From assembly GCF_002251635.1 (NCBI RefSeq), contig NZ_NMOJ01000092.1:16355-73110 (forward strand): DNA of 56,756 nucleotides, written 5' to 3'. Source of the stretch: Pseudomonas mandelii (lineage in GTDB: Bacteria; Pseudomonadota; Gammaproteobacteria; Pseudomonadales; Pseudomonadaceae). Shown here piece by piece: positions 34,732-45,200 of this stretch. Under the pieces are notes generated by a model. The model ran no database searches. It saw only the letters and a list, made by a program, of their open reading frames with translations, and was not told where the DNA came from. A program made the position numbers and the translations under genes. Each line of letters starts with the position of its first letter. The first letter of the stretch is position 1.

Positions 34732-35598
34732 TCAATCGGATTCAAGGGTTTCGCAGCGGCGGATGCGTTCTCGGGTCGTGCTGACCAACTGGTTCACACT
34801 CTGGCTAAGCACCAGAAACGCCTGTGATTGTTTGGCTTCGACGGCAGCCAGTGCGCGTTCCCGTTTGGCGATGGCCTTATCGACAATGGCCTCCAACTTA
34901 CTCAGACGCTGCTTATCTCGCGCACGGCGCACGGCATGCAACTCGCTTTCGGCGTGCTCGACAAGTGTCTTCAAATGGTGGTGCAGCACGTTGATGCCGC
35001 TATGCTCGATGAGGGCGGACTTTTGCTCCAAGACGCCTTTGCGGTAGGTAGTGAACGACGTCGGGATCAGCGTACGAGGTGCCTTGAACAACGCCGCGAG
35101 GATGGCGCTGATTGCGTCGAGGCGATCCTGCCTTTGCTGCGACGCACTTTCGGCATGGGTCAGAACCACCAGTAAGCTGTCTTCGATATCAGGACGCCGA
35201 TGTTTCAACTCCTTAAGGAAGTTGATTTCTACGGTTTCCAGAGTGCCCGTGCCCAGGTTGTGGGCGAACAGGATAATGTCGGCAGTCGCCAAGCCACGCC
35301 AGGCGTGCTGGTCATCCTCGTTATTGGCGTCAATACCCGGAGTGTCTACGTAAGTAATCCCTCCATGGGTTAAGGTTTGCACCGTCTTAGTCGAGCGCAC
35401 TGCTTTGGTTTCGAAGAATTCGTTTTCAAGATGGCCGGTCAATGCATTGAGCAGTGCGCTCTTGCCAGCGTTCATCAGACCACAGACCGCTATACGCAAA
35501 GTCCGGTCGACGGTCTTTCCCTCTTGACGCTCCTGATACAAACGCGCGAATTCAGCTGACTCGCGATTGAGCTGAATCAGCCAATTTTCAGCTGGCAT
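34732..35598 (-). CDS. Small dynamin/Era-type GTPase (288 aa), cluster gene 1
   Basis: The GTPase domain shows G1 CGLMNAGKSALLNAL (39-53; P-loop Lys46, Ser47), G3 YVDTPGID (83-90) and a G4-like THAES in place of NKxD. A helical tail of about 80 residues follows. It is the first gene of the four-gene operon that ends at 30786, with all gaps 12 bp or less. Cooperation with the two larger GTPases at the membrane is likely by analogy with multi-dynamin systems. Confidence 0.82.
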   Translation of the reverse strand: MPAENWLIQLNRESAEFARLYQERQEGKTVDRTLRIAVCGLMNAGKSALLNALTGHLENEFFETKAVRSTKTVQTLTHGGITYVDTPGIDANNEDDQHAWRGLATADIILFAHNLGTGTLETVEINFLKELKHRRPDIEDSLLVVLTHAESASQQRQDRLDAISAILAALFKAPRTLIPTSFTTYRKGVLEQKSALIEHSGINVLHHHLKTLVEHAESELHAVRRARDKQRLSKLEAIVDKAIAKRERALAAVEAKQSQAFLVLSQSVNQLVSTTRERIRRCETLESD

Positions 35599-35803
35599 GA
35601 AATGTCCTTATTGCAGTGTCGGAAGCGCTGGCGCATCCGGGATCAAACACAAGTTGCCCCCAAGTCATAACGTTCAGCGCGCACCCTAGCGCCTGAACAC
35701 CTGCAACCCGGATCATCCTTCAAGCGATATCACTTTGCCATGCCTTGGTAACCTGTCAATCAAACGCAGATCTACAAGCAGTAATAAGGCGATGGGATGG
35801 ACA

Positions 35804-35932
35804 CTAAACCGGCCCCTGCCCCTTTCGCAAAAACTCGTTTTCCGCCTCCATTGACTTGTAAGACCGATACACCTCGTACCCTTTCTTGGCGATAACGACG
35901 AGGCCAACTGCGGCGAGAAAGTTTTTCAGCAT
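35804..35932 (-). CDS. 42-aa small protein
   Basis: A short ORF starts at an ATG 8 bp behind a perfect AGGAG site (on the minus strand) and encodes MLKNFLAAVGLVVIAKKGYE followed by a charged tail ending in RKGQGPV. The N-terminus is hydrophobic and could be a short membrane helix; the rest is amphipathic. It sits between the DUF445 gene and the GTPase operon in the same direction. A competing frame at 35713-35907 has no ribosome site and atypical composition. No family is recognised. Confidence 0.55.
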   Translation of the reverse strand: MLKNFLAAVGLVVIAKKGYEVYRSYKSMEAENEFLRKGQGPV

Positions 35933-36175
35933 GATCCATACTCCTGTTTATTGGCTGGTTTGAGCATGACCATGCCTCGCGACAAATTGCGTCGCCCCGA
36001 GAAAATCCATTTTAAATCGCCGAACCCGCTGTGACGGACAGGCTGATAACTCCATTGAAGGTTCAGTCGTTGGTCGCCTCAGCCTTTTGTTTTGTCGGCC
36101 TTCGCCTGGAAATCTTTAAGCGGCAAGCTCACTGGGGATTTACACTCTCCTGAGGACCACGATTCAAAGTGCTTC

Positions 36176-37453
36176 TCACATCTGTAATGCAAACTCAGTC
36201 CCAAGATGAATGATCACCCCCACCAGCCCTCCCACCAATGTTCCGTTGATACGAATAAACTGAAGGTCTTTGCCCACGTGTGACTCCAGTTGCTCCACCA
36301 GTTCCTTCTCGTTCCAGGCTTCGATGCGTTCAGCGATGTAGCGGCCGATCTCTGAGCGATAGCGCTCAACCAATGGGCCCGCCATTGCCAGAATCTGGTC
36401 GTTTATCCAGCCCTGCATCAAAGCGTCTTCGCTCAATGCTTCACCAAGCTTGCGAGTACCCTCCTCCAAGCGCTGGCGCGTTGTGGAATCGCTTCGAGTA
36501 ATGTCTTCCTCGAACCAGTTCACTACATCGTCGACCATGTCAGTCAGGTAGCTGTGCAGTGCCGGGTGCTGAACGAGTTGAGCGCGCAGTTGTGCCGCAC
36601 GCAAACGAAAAGCTGGCTCCTCCTTGAGCTTATGCACCAAGGCTCCCAACTGCTGGTCGAAATGTTTGCGCAACGGGTGTTCAGTGTCGTGGTTGACCTC
36701 GCTGATCACGTCAGAGATTCGCTCGACCAACTTTGCCGATGACCAGTTGCCGGCAACGTTGTGCAGAGGCAGTTCCTTGCCGAAAACGTTGAACCGCAAG
36801 AACTCGAACTCCGTGGCCAGAACGTCGGCGATGCGTTTTTTTGTCGCTTCGCCTTGCAGTGAAATATCGACTTGATTTAATACGGCGTCGAGTACCTCCT
36901 GTGCCCTCCCATCATCGGTGAGCACCTCCAGCAACTGACCACTCATTTTTGCCAAATCAACCTCTTCCAGGCGCGCCAGAGCAGTGCTGCGTACAAACTG
37001 GCGCACACGCTCGTCACGCAGGGCGCCAATACCATGCCCAGCCAGCTTGACGGCTAAACCCGACAAGACTGCGGCGTTGTCTTCCTTCGACAGCCATTGC
37101 GCCAACCGCCTGGCAGTATCAAATTCGCTGACCTTCTGAAGTACCTGCTCACGTGAAAGAAAGTGAGTACAAATAAAGTCCCCCAGGTTGGCACCAATAC
37201 GCGCCTTGTTGCGCGGGATGATGGCCGTGTGAGGAATAGGCAATCCCAAGGGGCGTCGGAACAGGGCAGTAACGGCAAACCAGTCGGAGATAGCGCCAAC
37301 CATCGCAGCCTCGGAGAAGGCTTTCATATACCCCCCCAACACGGGATGGGAGTGGATCAACATCAAGGCTGCGACATAGAGCGCTGCCGCCAACAAGAAC
37401 AACCCAGACGCTATTGCCTTCATCCGCGCCAACGGCGAATCGAGTTTCAACAT
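36176..37453 (-). CDS. DUF445 membrane protein
   Basis: DUF445 (YjiN-like) proteins are membrane-anchored with a long helical soluble region; their role is unknown. The N-terminus has a transmembrane helix (about 13-33, IASGLFLLAAALYVAALMLI) and the family motif AMVGAISDWFAVTALFRRPLGLPIPHTAIIP, and a second hydrophobic helix lies at the C-terminus (GTLVGGLVGVIIHLG). The ATG at 37453 has AAGG upstream; the frame extends one codon to a TTG. It lies upstream of the GTPase operon in the same direction, about 240 bp from the 42-aa ORF. Membership of the same system is possible but unproven. Confidence 0.85.
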   Translation of the reverse strand: MLKLDSPLARMKAIASGLFLLAAALYVAALMLIHSHPVLGGYMKAFSEAAMVGAISDWFAVTALFRRPLGLPIPHTAIIPRNKARIGANLGDFICTHFLSREQVLQKVSEFDTARRLAQWLSKEDNAAVLSGLAVKLAGHGIGALRDERVRQFVRSTALARLEEVDLAKMSGQLLEVLTDDGRAQEVLDAVLNQVDISLQGEATKKRIADVLATEFEFLRFNVFGKELPLHNVAGNWSSAKLVERISDVISEVNHDTEHPLRKHFDQQLGALVHKLKEEPAFRLRAAQLRAQLVQHPALHSYLTDMVDDVVNWFEEDITRSDSTTRQRLEEGTRKLGEALSEDALMQGWINDQILAMAGPLVERYRSEIGRYIAERIEAWNEKELVEQLESHVGKDLQFIRINGTLVGGLVGVIIHLGTEFALQM

Positions 37454-37764
37454 CAAAAAACCTTAAATGTAAGTAAGCAATGGAGGTCTTCGTCACCCGC
37501 TTCCGCGACCATTGGCCTCAATTTTTTGTCTGGGGCCTAGATATGAGCCTGCGCTGGATGGACACACAATGCGTTATCCAAAACACATGCCCTATAACGT
37601 ATCAGTGAATAGATACAGAACTTTATTACGTGATAGCTTAACGCCATATCGCGTCATAATGTGTCGCAGGGGCTCATTTAATGCTCAATCCCGCCCCTCA
37701 TCCGCCGATAAAACCATGATCCTCAAGGTCCCGCGGATCCCCTCAGCCAAAGGAAGCACCTGGA
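37454..37764. promoter_or_regulatory. Divergent promoter region between DUF445 and HEPN genes
   Basis: This 311-bp region is AT-richer than its neighbours and separates divergent transcription units. GTATC (37599-37603) and GATAC (37612-37616) form a short inverted repeat with an 8-bp spacer. I could not assign a confident -35/-10 pair. A small plus-strand frame at 37512-37799 overlaps the HEPN start and is not supported. Confidence 0.35.
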
Positions 37765-38415
37765 ATGGATTACCAGTCACTCAAGACACGCCACCGTAAC
37801 GAACGCGACGCGCACCACCCCAACCTTGCGCTACGGGTTCACCGAGCCCTGAGCTGGCTCAATCGTGCGGAACAGGCAGAGGACGTTGACGGGCGCTTCA
37901 TCTTCCTCTGGATCGCTTTCAACGCTGCCTATGCCACCGATATTGATGAGCAGCATCGATTGTCCGAACAGGAGGCATTCAAGGCTTTCCTGCAAAAACT
38001 TTGTACGCTGGACACCGAGCATCTAATCGAAAAAATGGTTTGGTCAGAGTTCTCCGGGAGCATACGTGCACTGCTAGACAACCCTTACGTTTTTCAAAGC
38101 TTCTGGGACTTCCAGAACGGCAAGATCACTGAAGCCATGTGGGAGGAGCGCTTGCGCAACGGCAAACGTAGCGCACATGCAGCACTGGTCGGCCGCGATA
38201 CAGCAAAGGTGCTAGGAGTGATGTTTAACCGCATCTATACCCTTCGCAACCAAATGATTCATGGCGGAGCCACCTGGGACGGCAGCGTCAATCGCACACA
38301 ATTGCGTGATTGCTCCAACCTGCTGGCAAAGCTCGTGCCCCTGGTGATTCTGCTTATGCTCGACAACCCGAAAACACTTTGGGGCGATGCCTGTTATCCG
38401 GTGATCAAGTCATAA
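37765..38415 (+). CDS. HEPN-domain protein (putative RNase)
   Basis: The 216-aa all-helical protein has the RX4H signature of HEPN ribonucleases in RNQMIHG (Arg161, Asn162, His166) with Asn after Arg, the form found in active RNases. The N-terminal part (ALSWLNRAEQAEDVDGRFIF, WIAFNAAYATD) matches the Apea-like HEPN proteins known to me only as hypothetical. HEPN RNases often work as toxins or abortive-infection effectors. It leads an operon with a WYL regulator 30 bp downstream. An AAAGGAAG site precedes the ATG. RNase activity is inferred. Confidence 0.78.
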   Translation: MDYQSLKTRHRNERDAHHPNLALRVHRALSWLNRAEQAEDVDGRFIFLWIAFNAAYATDIDEQHRLSEQEAFKAFLQKLCTLDTEHLIEKMVWSEFSGSIRALLDNPYVFQSFWDFQNGKITEAMWEERLRNGKRSAHAALVGRDTAKVLGVMFNRIYTLRNQMIHGGATWDGSVNRTQLRDCSNLLAKLVPLVILLMLDNPKTLWGDACYPVIKS

Positions 38416-38445
38416 CTCGCCTCTCGCCTGCACAAGGAAAATCGC

Positions 38446-39537
38446 GTGCCGTCAGCCAAATCGCACTCCACTGTCAGCCGCCAGTGGGAACTGCTCAAAC
38501 ACCTACCCAAACGTGAATCAGGTATTACAGTCACCGAGTTGCTGGCACGACTGGAGTCTTCCGGCTTCAAGATTAGCCGGCGCACCGTTGAACGTGACTT
38601 GATTGATCTGTCGCTGGTTTTCCCGTTGCAGTGCAGCGAAAACATCACGCCACAAGCCTGGTACTGGACTCCTGGCGTAAATGTGGAATTGCAAGGCATA
38701 ACGCTGACCGAAGCCTTGAGCCTGACACTGGTTGCAGACGCGATCCGCCCGTTGTTGCCTTCTAGCATGCTCAGTGTGCTGGAGCCGCGCTTCGTGCATG
38801 CGCGGCAGAAGCTCAAGGGATTGGAGGACGATAACCCGGCTGCCCGTTGGCTGGAGAAGGTCGCCAGTGTGCGACCGGACCTAAACCTGCAGGCGCCGGA
38901 TATCGACCCACTATTGCTGGAAACATTGCAGAGGGCGCTGATTAATGAGCGTCAAGTGCAATGTCAGTATTACTCGGCACACACCGACAAACTCAGTGAA
39001 CTGACACTCAATCCATTAGCCATGGTGCAGCGTGGGTTGGTGACCTATTTGATCGCCACAGCACATCCGTATACCGATGTGCGCCAGTTTGCGGTGCATC
39101 GTTTTCGCAATGTCGATCAGCTCGATAAACCCGTAGAGGGATTACAGGCATTTGACTTGTGTGCGTACCTGGCCAGTGACGCCTTGCAGTTCGGCACCCC
39201 CGAAAAGATTCAGTTTCAAGCTTGGGTTAGTGAGCGTCAGACGCGGCTGATTCGTGAGACACCATTGAGTGCGGATATGACGCTGGAGCCGTTGGAGGAT
39301 GGCTTTCGAGTACGCTCGACACTGAGCAACACCTGGCAGTTGCACTGGTGGATTTTGTCCCTGGGCGACTCAATGGTGGTGGAGCAGCCGCCCGAGCTGC
39401 GGGCTCAGATTGGCAAAACACTGCATCGTGCGGCGGCAGCCTACCGGCCACTGGATTCAGTGGCGGATGCAATAGGTACCGTGGTTTCGCTACAAAACCT
39501 GGCAGGCGCGACACAAACCGTAGCACCCGGTTCGTAG
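38446..39537 (+). CDS. WYL-domain regulator in the HEPN-nuclease operon
   Basis: The protein has an N-terminal HTH (RQWELLKHLPKRESGITVTEL, SRRTVERDLIDL), a WYL domain (about 160-230; RQVQCQYYSAHTDK, LTLNPLAMVQRGLVTYLIATA, QFAVHRFRNV) and a WCX-like C-terminus (about 250-340). The GTG start has AAGGA in front. WYL domains sense nucleic acids or nucleotides. Here the gene is embedded between HEPN and the AddB-like gene, so it is probably a sensor or regulator of that operon. Its last about 30 residues look unstructured. Confidence 0.85.
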   Translation: MPSAKSHSTVSRQWELLKHLPKRESGITVTELLARLESSGFKISRRTVERDLIDLSLVFPLQCSENITPQAWYWTPGVNVELQGITLTEALSLTLVADAIRPLLPSSMLSVLEPRFVHARQKLKGLEDDNPAARWLEKVASVRPDLNLQAPDIDPLLLETLQRALINERQVQCQYYSAHTDKLSELTLNPLAMVQRGLVTYLIATAHPYTDVRQFAVHRFRNVDQLDKPVEGLQAFDLCAYLASDALQFGTPEKIQFQAWVSERQTRLIRETPLSADMTLEPLEDGFRVRSTLSNTWQLHWWILSLGDSMVVEQPPELRAQIGKTLHRAAAAYRPLDSVADAIGTVVSLQNLAGATQTVAPGS

Positions 39538-39636
39538 GGTAGCGCCACGTCGCTGATCAGCAGTCTATTTTTCCTTATTGCAACAACGTGCCAATCAAGG
39601 TGCGTTGAACCACCAGCGTTCACAAGGAGCGTCAAC

Positions 39637-42261
39637 GTGTCAGAAATGCTTATCACGTTCGGCATGCAACTCGATGGTCAGCGGGCAACCCGAGCCAGTA
39701 ATCGATTAGGGGCGTTGACCGTCGGGCCACAGGGACTGCTGGATATTCTGGAGACTCAACTGGGCCTAGTGGCACGTCAGCCTTGTGCGGCACAACGTAC
39801 AGCCACGTACCGCGATTGCCTGGCGCACTGCAATAACCCACTGCGCTTCTATCATGCCAGTTTTTCCGCCGATGAATTGGGGGTGGCTGCTGCATTGCTG
39901 GCCTGGCGGGATGATTTGTATTTGCACGGTTGGGATGGGCGTGTCGGTGCCGACGTCAGCCAACGTCTGAAAGACTTTGCCGAGATCGAGACTCAAGCTC
40001 GCGTGCAGGTCGCCCCTTCCATGGGACAGCGCTTGCAAAATGTTGCCAAGGCGCTGGGCTCTCGTCGCCCCCCGATCAAGACCGTGCTGTTGGCTGACGC
40101 TTTCGAGCTTTATCCACGGGCCTGGCAAATGGTGCTGAATCTCCTGCCTAACGAGCGCCTGGAGATACCGGAGGGTACGGCGCAAGGTTTTCTAGGGCAG
40201 TTGCAAATGCAACTGCGCCAGAGCATTGCCGGTGTAGATGTCACGCCCATTCAATGGCAAGAAGACGGCACAGTGCAAGTTGTTCAAGCGCAAACTCGAG
40301 CATTGGCCGCCAGCTGGCTGAGCCGCTCACTGGGCCAGGACACCCCCACCTTGCTGGTGACGGGTGGCGAAGGTGGTTGTCTTGATGGTCATCTGATCGG
40401 TGCCAGCCAAGCTCGCCATGGCCTCAATGGCAGCAGCAATCTGCGCCCTGCGCTGCAGGTATTACCATTGGCCATGGAGCTGCTTTGGGCACCTACCGAC
40501 TACCCGGCACTCCTGCAGTTTCTGACCCACTCGATATGCCCGATTCGTCTGTTTGCGCGTCGGCATTTGGCAACCAAAATAGCAAGCGCACCCGGCCTCG
40601 TCGGGAGCAAGTGGGAAGACGCACTGGCAGATATCGCAGCGCATTACGCTGCAGAGGCGCCCAACGTACTTGCCTCGATTGACGAGTGGCTCAATATGAC
40701 CACCTTTACCGCTGACGATGGTGTGCCGCCCAGTGAGGTGCTGGTACGTGTCGAACGGTTGCTGAACTTTTTTAAAGCACGCCTGGGGCACCAGGAGCCC
40801 GCGCATAGGCTCGCGGCTCAGGCCGGTTATGCCCAGTGTGAAGCAGCACAAGACTCCCTCAAGACCTTGCATCATCAAGGTGTGGAGCGGTTAAAACCGC
40901 GGCAGTTGCAGCAGGTGATCGAACAAGCCACCGCCAGCGGCGTGGATAATCCATTGCTGGCCGCACAAGTCGGCGCCCACTTGAGCGTCTCGCGTCCAGG
41001 CGCGGCCATTGAGGAAGCCGACACGGTGATCTGGTGGCACCTGAGCATGCCAGTGTTACCGCCCCTGTCGCCGTGGTCCAAGGCCGAGTGCATGCAATTG
41101 GCCGATGCCGGGGTGGCGCTACCGGACGGAGCCACACTGCTGACTCAAGCAGCCTGTGACTGGCTGCGACCAATCCTGGCAGCCAACTGCCGGCTGATAC
41201 TGGTACTAGCGCCACCACAGGAGGAAAGCCACCCGCTCTGGCAAATGATCGAAGCCGTTTCGCAGCAACCGAAGGTGCATATTCTTGAGGAGCTTCTGCA
41301 TACCCCCGGCCCGCTTTGCCAAGCCCAAGCATCGGCGCCACTGCCACTGCGCAAACGCTGGTGGCGCCTTCCATCCGACACCCCGTTCGAGCAGCCTGAG
41401 AAGGCTTCTTTCTCGAGCCTCAACCTGTTGCTGTTCAACCCTTATCAATGGTTGCTGCAATACGGAGCCAAGATTCAGGCGTCCAAAAGTCAGAGCCTGA
41501 GCGACGGCTTTTTGCTCAATGGTTCGTTGACCCATCGCCTGGCTGAACACTTTTTCACTCGGCCGGACGCGCTGAGCATGAGCACCACAGATTTCAACAG
41601 CTGGTTCTCGACCCATTTCCCCCGTGTGGTACGTGAAGAAGGGGCGGTGTTGTTGATGGAGGGACGCGGTGCCGACCTGGCAACACTGCGCCATCGTGCG
41701 CTGCGTGCTTTGAATCGACTGCGAACGCACTTTCTCAATGCTGGCATCACCGTCGTAACGTCTGAGCAGGCGCTGGCCGGTCGTTTCGAGGGTGGCGCAT
41801 TGGGCGGCTCTGCTGACCTGGTATTGACCACTGCGCTAGGACATCGAGCCATCGTCGACATGAAGTGGTCGGGGGGCAAGAAATACCCGGAGCAGCTCAA
41901 GGCAAACCGCCATCTGCAGTTGGCGATTTATGCCGAGTTGCTTCGTCAGGACAGCGGTTCATGGCCTTCCGTAGCCTATTTCATCCTTGAGTCCGCGCGC
42001 CTGCTAACCCCGGATGACCAAACCTTCAGAGATTCGGAGCAGGTGCCTGCCAATCCGCCAAGCTCAACGCCAAAACTGTGGCTCAGCTTTACCGAGGCCT
42101 GGAAGTGGCGGCAGGCGCAACAGGCAGAGGGGCTGTTTGAGGTTGCCCTGCAAAGTATTGAAGAGGATGAGGACTCGATCCCTCCCGATCAGGCGATGCC
42201 GATGGAATACCTTAATGAAGCCTACAACGACTACCTGGCCTTGGCCGGTTGGGAGCAATGA
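39637..42261 (+). CDS. AddB/RecB-like PD-(D/E)XK nuclease protein without helicase motif
   Basis: This 874-aa protein resembles the AddB subunit of helicase-nucleases in length and in its C-terminal RecB-type nuclease: Asp in GGSADLVLTTALGHRAIVDM, D-x-K in IVDMKWSGG (near residue 741) and the QxxxY motif HLQLAIYAELL. The N-terminus shows no Walker A P-loop, so the helicase fold would be inactive, as in RecC or AddB-like partners. The GTG start at 39637 follows AAGGAG. Its stop overlaps the ATG of the helicase gene as ATGA, indicating a complex of the two. No cysteine cluster of the AddB iron-sulfur type is obvious. Confidence 0.8.
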   Translation: MSEMLITFGMQLDGQRATRASNRLGALTVGPQGLLDILETQLGLVARQPCAAQRTATYRDCLAHCNNPLRFYHASFSADELGVAAALLAWRDDLYLHGWDGRVGADVSQRLKDFAEIETQARVQVAPSMGQRLQNVAKALGSRRPPIKTVLLADAFELYPRAWQMVLNLLPNERLEIPEGTAQGFLGQLQMQLRQSIAGVDVTPIQWQEDGTVQVVQAQTRALAASWLSRSLGQDTPTLLVTGGEGGCLDGHLIGASQARHGLNGSSNLRPALQVLPLAMELLWAPTDYPALLQFLTHSICPIRLFARRHLATKIASAPGLVGSKWEDALADIAAHYAAEAPNVLASIDEWLNMTTFTADDGVPPSEVLVRVERLLNFFKARLGHQEPAHRLAAQAGYAQCEAAQDSLKTLHHQGVERLKPRQLQQVIEQATASGVDNPLLAAQVGAHLSVSRPGAAIEEADTVIWWHLSMPVLPPLSPWSKAECMQLADAGVALPDGATLLTQAACDWLRPILAANCRLILVLAPPQEESHPLWQMIEAVSQQPKVHILEELLHTPGPLCQAQASAPLPLRKRWWRLPSDTPFEQPEKASFSSLNLLLFNPYQWLLQYGAKIQASKSQSLSDGFLLNGSLTHRLAEHFFTRPDALSMSTTDFNSWFSTHFPRVVREEGAVLLMEGRGADLATLRHRALRALNRLRTHFLNAGITVVTSEQALAGRFEGGALGGSADLVLTTALGHRAIVDMKWSGGKKYPEQLKANRHLQLAIYAELLRQDSGSWPSVAYFILESARLLTPDDQTFRDSEQVPANPPSSTPKLWLSFTEAWKWRQAQQAEGLFEVALQSIEEDEDSIPPDQAMPMEYLNEAYNDYLALAGWEQ

Positions 42262-45200
42262 CAATGCAGACCACCGCACACATCACTTTTATCAGTGCTG
42301 GCGCCGGCAGCGGCAAAACCCACCGGCTTACTGAAATACTGCACCAGGAGTTGCTCGATCAGCAGGTCCAGCCTTCGGGGGTGATCGCCACGACCTTTAC
42401 CCGAAAAGCAGCTGCCGAGCTGCGCGAGCGGGTCCGTAGTCACCTTCTAAAGCAGGGTCAAATCAACCTGGCCACCGCCATGGGCCAGGCCCGTATCGGT
42501 ACCGTCAACAGTATATGCGGGCAATTGCTTGAACGCTTTGCATTCGAAGCCGGCATGCCGCCCGAGCAACGTGTGCTGGAAGAAAACCAGGCAGCCCTGC
42601 TGCTGAACAAGGCGGTTGACCGGGTCCTTGATGGTGAGCGCCTGGATAATCTACTCGCTGTCGCCCGACGCCTGGGCCTTGAAGACACTTATCAACAGGG
42701 CGACTTTGCCAATACCAATTGGCGCGATGAGCTGCGCAAGCTTCTGAATCAGTTGCGTACCAATGACATTGATCTCGAACTGTCTCGTGGTTTTGCTACC
42801 CAAAATGCCGACGACATGCTGAAGCATTTCCCCAAACCGACCAAAACCGACTTGAGTGGAGAGTTGCTGCACAGCATTCCCGAGGTGCTGGCTCTGTTAC
42901 AGGCAGCTAACAGCGACAAAAAGAACACTGAAGGCTACATAGCGTTGCTCACCCGCTTCCAGTATGAACTGCAGCATGACAACGCCCGCTGGAGTGATTG
43001 GGCGAAACTGGCGAAGGAAGCCCCTGAGGCCAAGCTCAAACCATTGGTAACAACCCTCTCTGAAACCATTGGCCGCTATGCCGAACACCCGGATCTGCAT
43101 CGCGATATCCGCGCCTACCTCGAACAGGTTTTCGGCCTGGCCATTGATGTATTGAAAGTGTACGAACACAGCAAACGTGAGTTTGGCGTACTGGACTTTG
43201 CCGACCAGGAACACGCCTTGCTCAAGTTACTGGACAACCCAGCCGTTGCGCAGGTGCTCGAGGATGAGCTCGATTTAATCATGGTCGACGAATTCCAGGA
43301 CACCAGCCCGATGCAGCTGGCGATTTTTCTCAAGCTTTCACGCTTTGCCAAAAAGGTTTACTGGGTCGGGGATATCAAGCAGGCGATTTATGGTTTTCGG
43401 GGCAGCGACTGTGCGCTGATGCAAGCCATCCTCAAGGCATTGCCCGATATGGGTGGCAAAAAAGAGGTATTGCCTCACTCTTGGCGCTCACGTACCGAAC
43501 TGGTCGAACTGGCGAATGATGTATTCAACAAGGCCTTCGCCAATAGCCTGGAAACAAAGGACGTTGAGCTGATACCAACCCGTACGGATCAACTACCCGG
43601 CCCTGCCTTCGCCAATTGGGTACTGGACGGCAAAAATGCCGAATTGCAAGTCAACGCATTGGCCGAGGGGATTGGCCAACTGCTGGCTAGCCGTTATCAG
43701 GTATTCGATAAAACCTGCCAGGAAGCCCGAGCGGTGCGTTTGGGCGATATCACTGTGCTTTGCTACTCCCACAGTAACGTCGCGAAAGTAACAGCAGCCC
43801 TCGCTACTCTGGGCATCCCCTGTTCCACAGCACAACCAGGACTGCTGGCAACCGCAGAGGCAACTCTGGCACTGGCGTGTTTGCGCCGATTGAACGACCC
43901 GGCCGATACCCTGGCAACAGCACAGATCATCTCGTTAACCGAAACCGAAGGACCGGAAAGCTGGGTTGCCGAGCGCCTGCGCTACCTCAATGCCGGACAC
44001 CCCAAAGCGCAGTGGCGTGAACTGAGCCTCGGCGAGTATTCGCAACACCCACTTGTGGCGGCCGTTGCACAACTGCGCACAGATCTGCCAGTGCTAACAC
44101 CGGTAGAGGCATTACAACGGCTGATCGCCGAGTGCGATTTACCAACACGTGTCAGCGTCTGGTCAACCTCGACAGCGCTGGCGCAAAAGCGCTTGGCCAA
44201 CCTGGATGCATTGATCGATCTCGCGCAGCAATATGAGGATCTCTGCCGAAATGGATTAGGGGCGGCATCCATCTCCGGGCTGTTGTTGTGGCTGGACGAA
44301 ATCGCCAACGCCAAAAACGATGCACTGGCCACTCCTGCGCTGGATGCCGTTCAAGTGATGACTCATCACGCCAGTAAAGGTCTGGAATGGCCGGTCGTGA
44401 TTTTGATGGATCTGGCACGCGATATCAGCGACCGGTTATGGTCAGTCTCGGCTCAGTCCAATAGCGCATTCGATCCACATAAACCGTTGCATGACCGCTT
44501 TATCCGCTACTGGCCATGGCCGCTGGGCAAACAGAAAACGGTTCCGTTGAGCGAAACGTTCGAACAAACCGCCATAGGCCTGGCGTGCCGGGCTGAAGCC
44601 GTTGAAGAAGCAAAACGCCTGCTCTATGTGAGCATGACCCGCGCCCGAGACCTGCTGGTCATTGCCCGTTCGAGTAGAAAAATCACAGGAGAGTGGCTCG
44701 ACACTGTCCAGGCACCCTGGTTGATGACACCTCCCGGGCTGTCGACTTTGAAACTGCCGAATGGAAAAGAACTGCGCGCCGATTGCCAAACGCTCACTGC
44801 CAGTGATTCACCTGTGCCAGTGGCGGTAATTGAACAGAATCTGCACTGGTTTGCCCCGGTACAAGTGATCCAGTCTCGTTTGCCACTGGGCTTTCAACCG
44901 TCAAACGGTGGCGCTCGCGCCAGCACCGCAGGCCGCAATACATGCCGGATCGGCACTCGGATCGCATTCCAAGGCAGCCCGGAAATGAGTGCATTGGGAA
45001 CGGCCATTCATGCCAGTTTGTGCCTTTCATTCACCGACCCCAACTGCCCCCTCACCTTAGACGAAGTGCAGGACCTGTTGCAGAGCCACGCAGTGCACGA
45101 GCACGTAAATGCCAGTCAGGTCATCGCACAGCAATTGGCCTTGCACGCCTGGATCGAATCCCACTGGCCAGCGGCCAAAGCCATGGCTGAATACCCGGTG

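Noticed and set aside
35713-35907. 64-codon frame on the minus strand
   Set aside because: It overlaps the 42-aa ORF that has a perfect ribosome site, and its composition is not protein-like.
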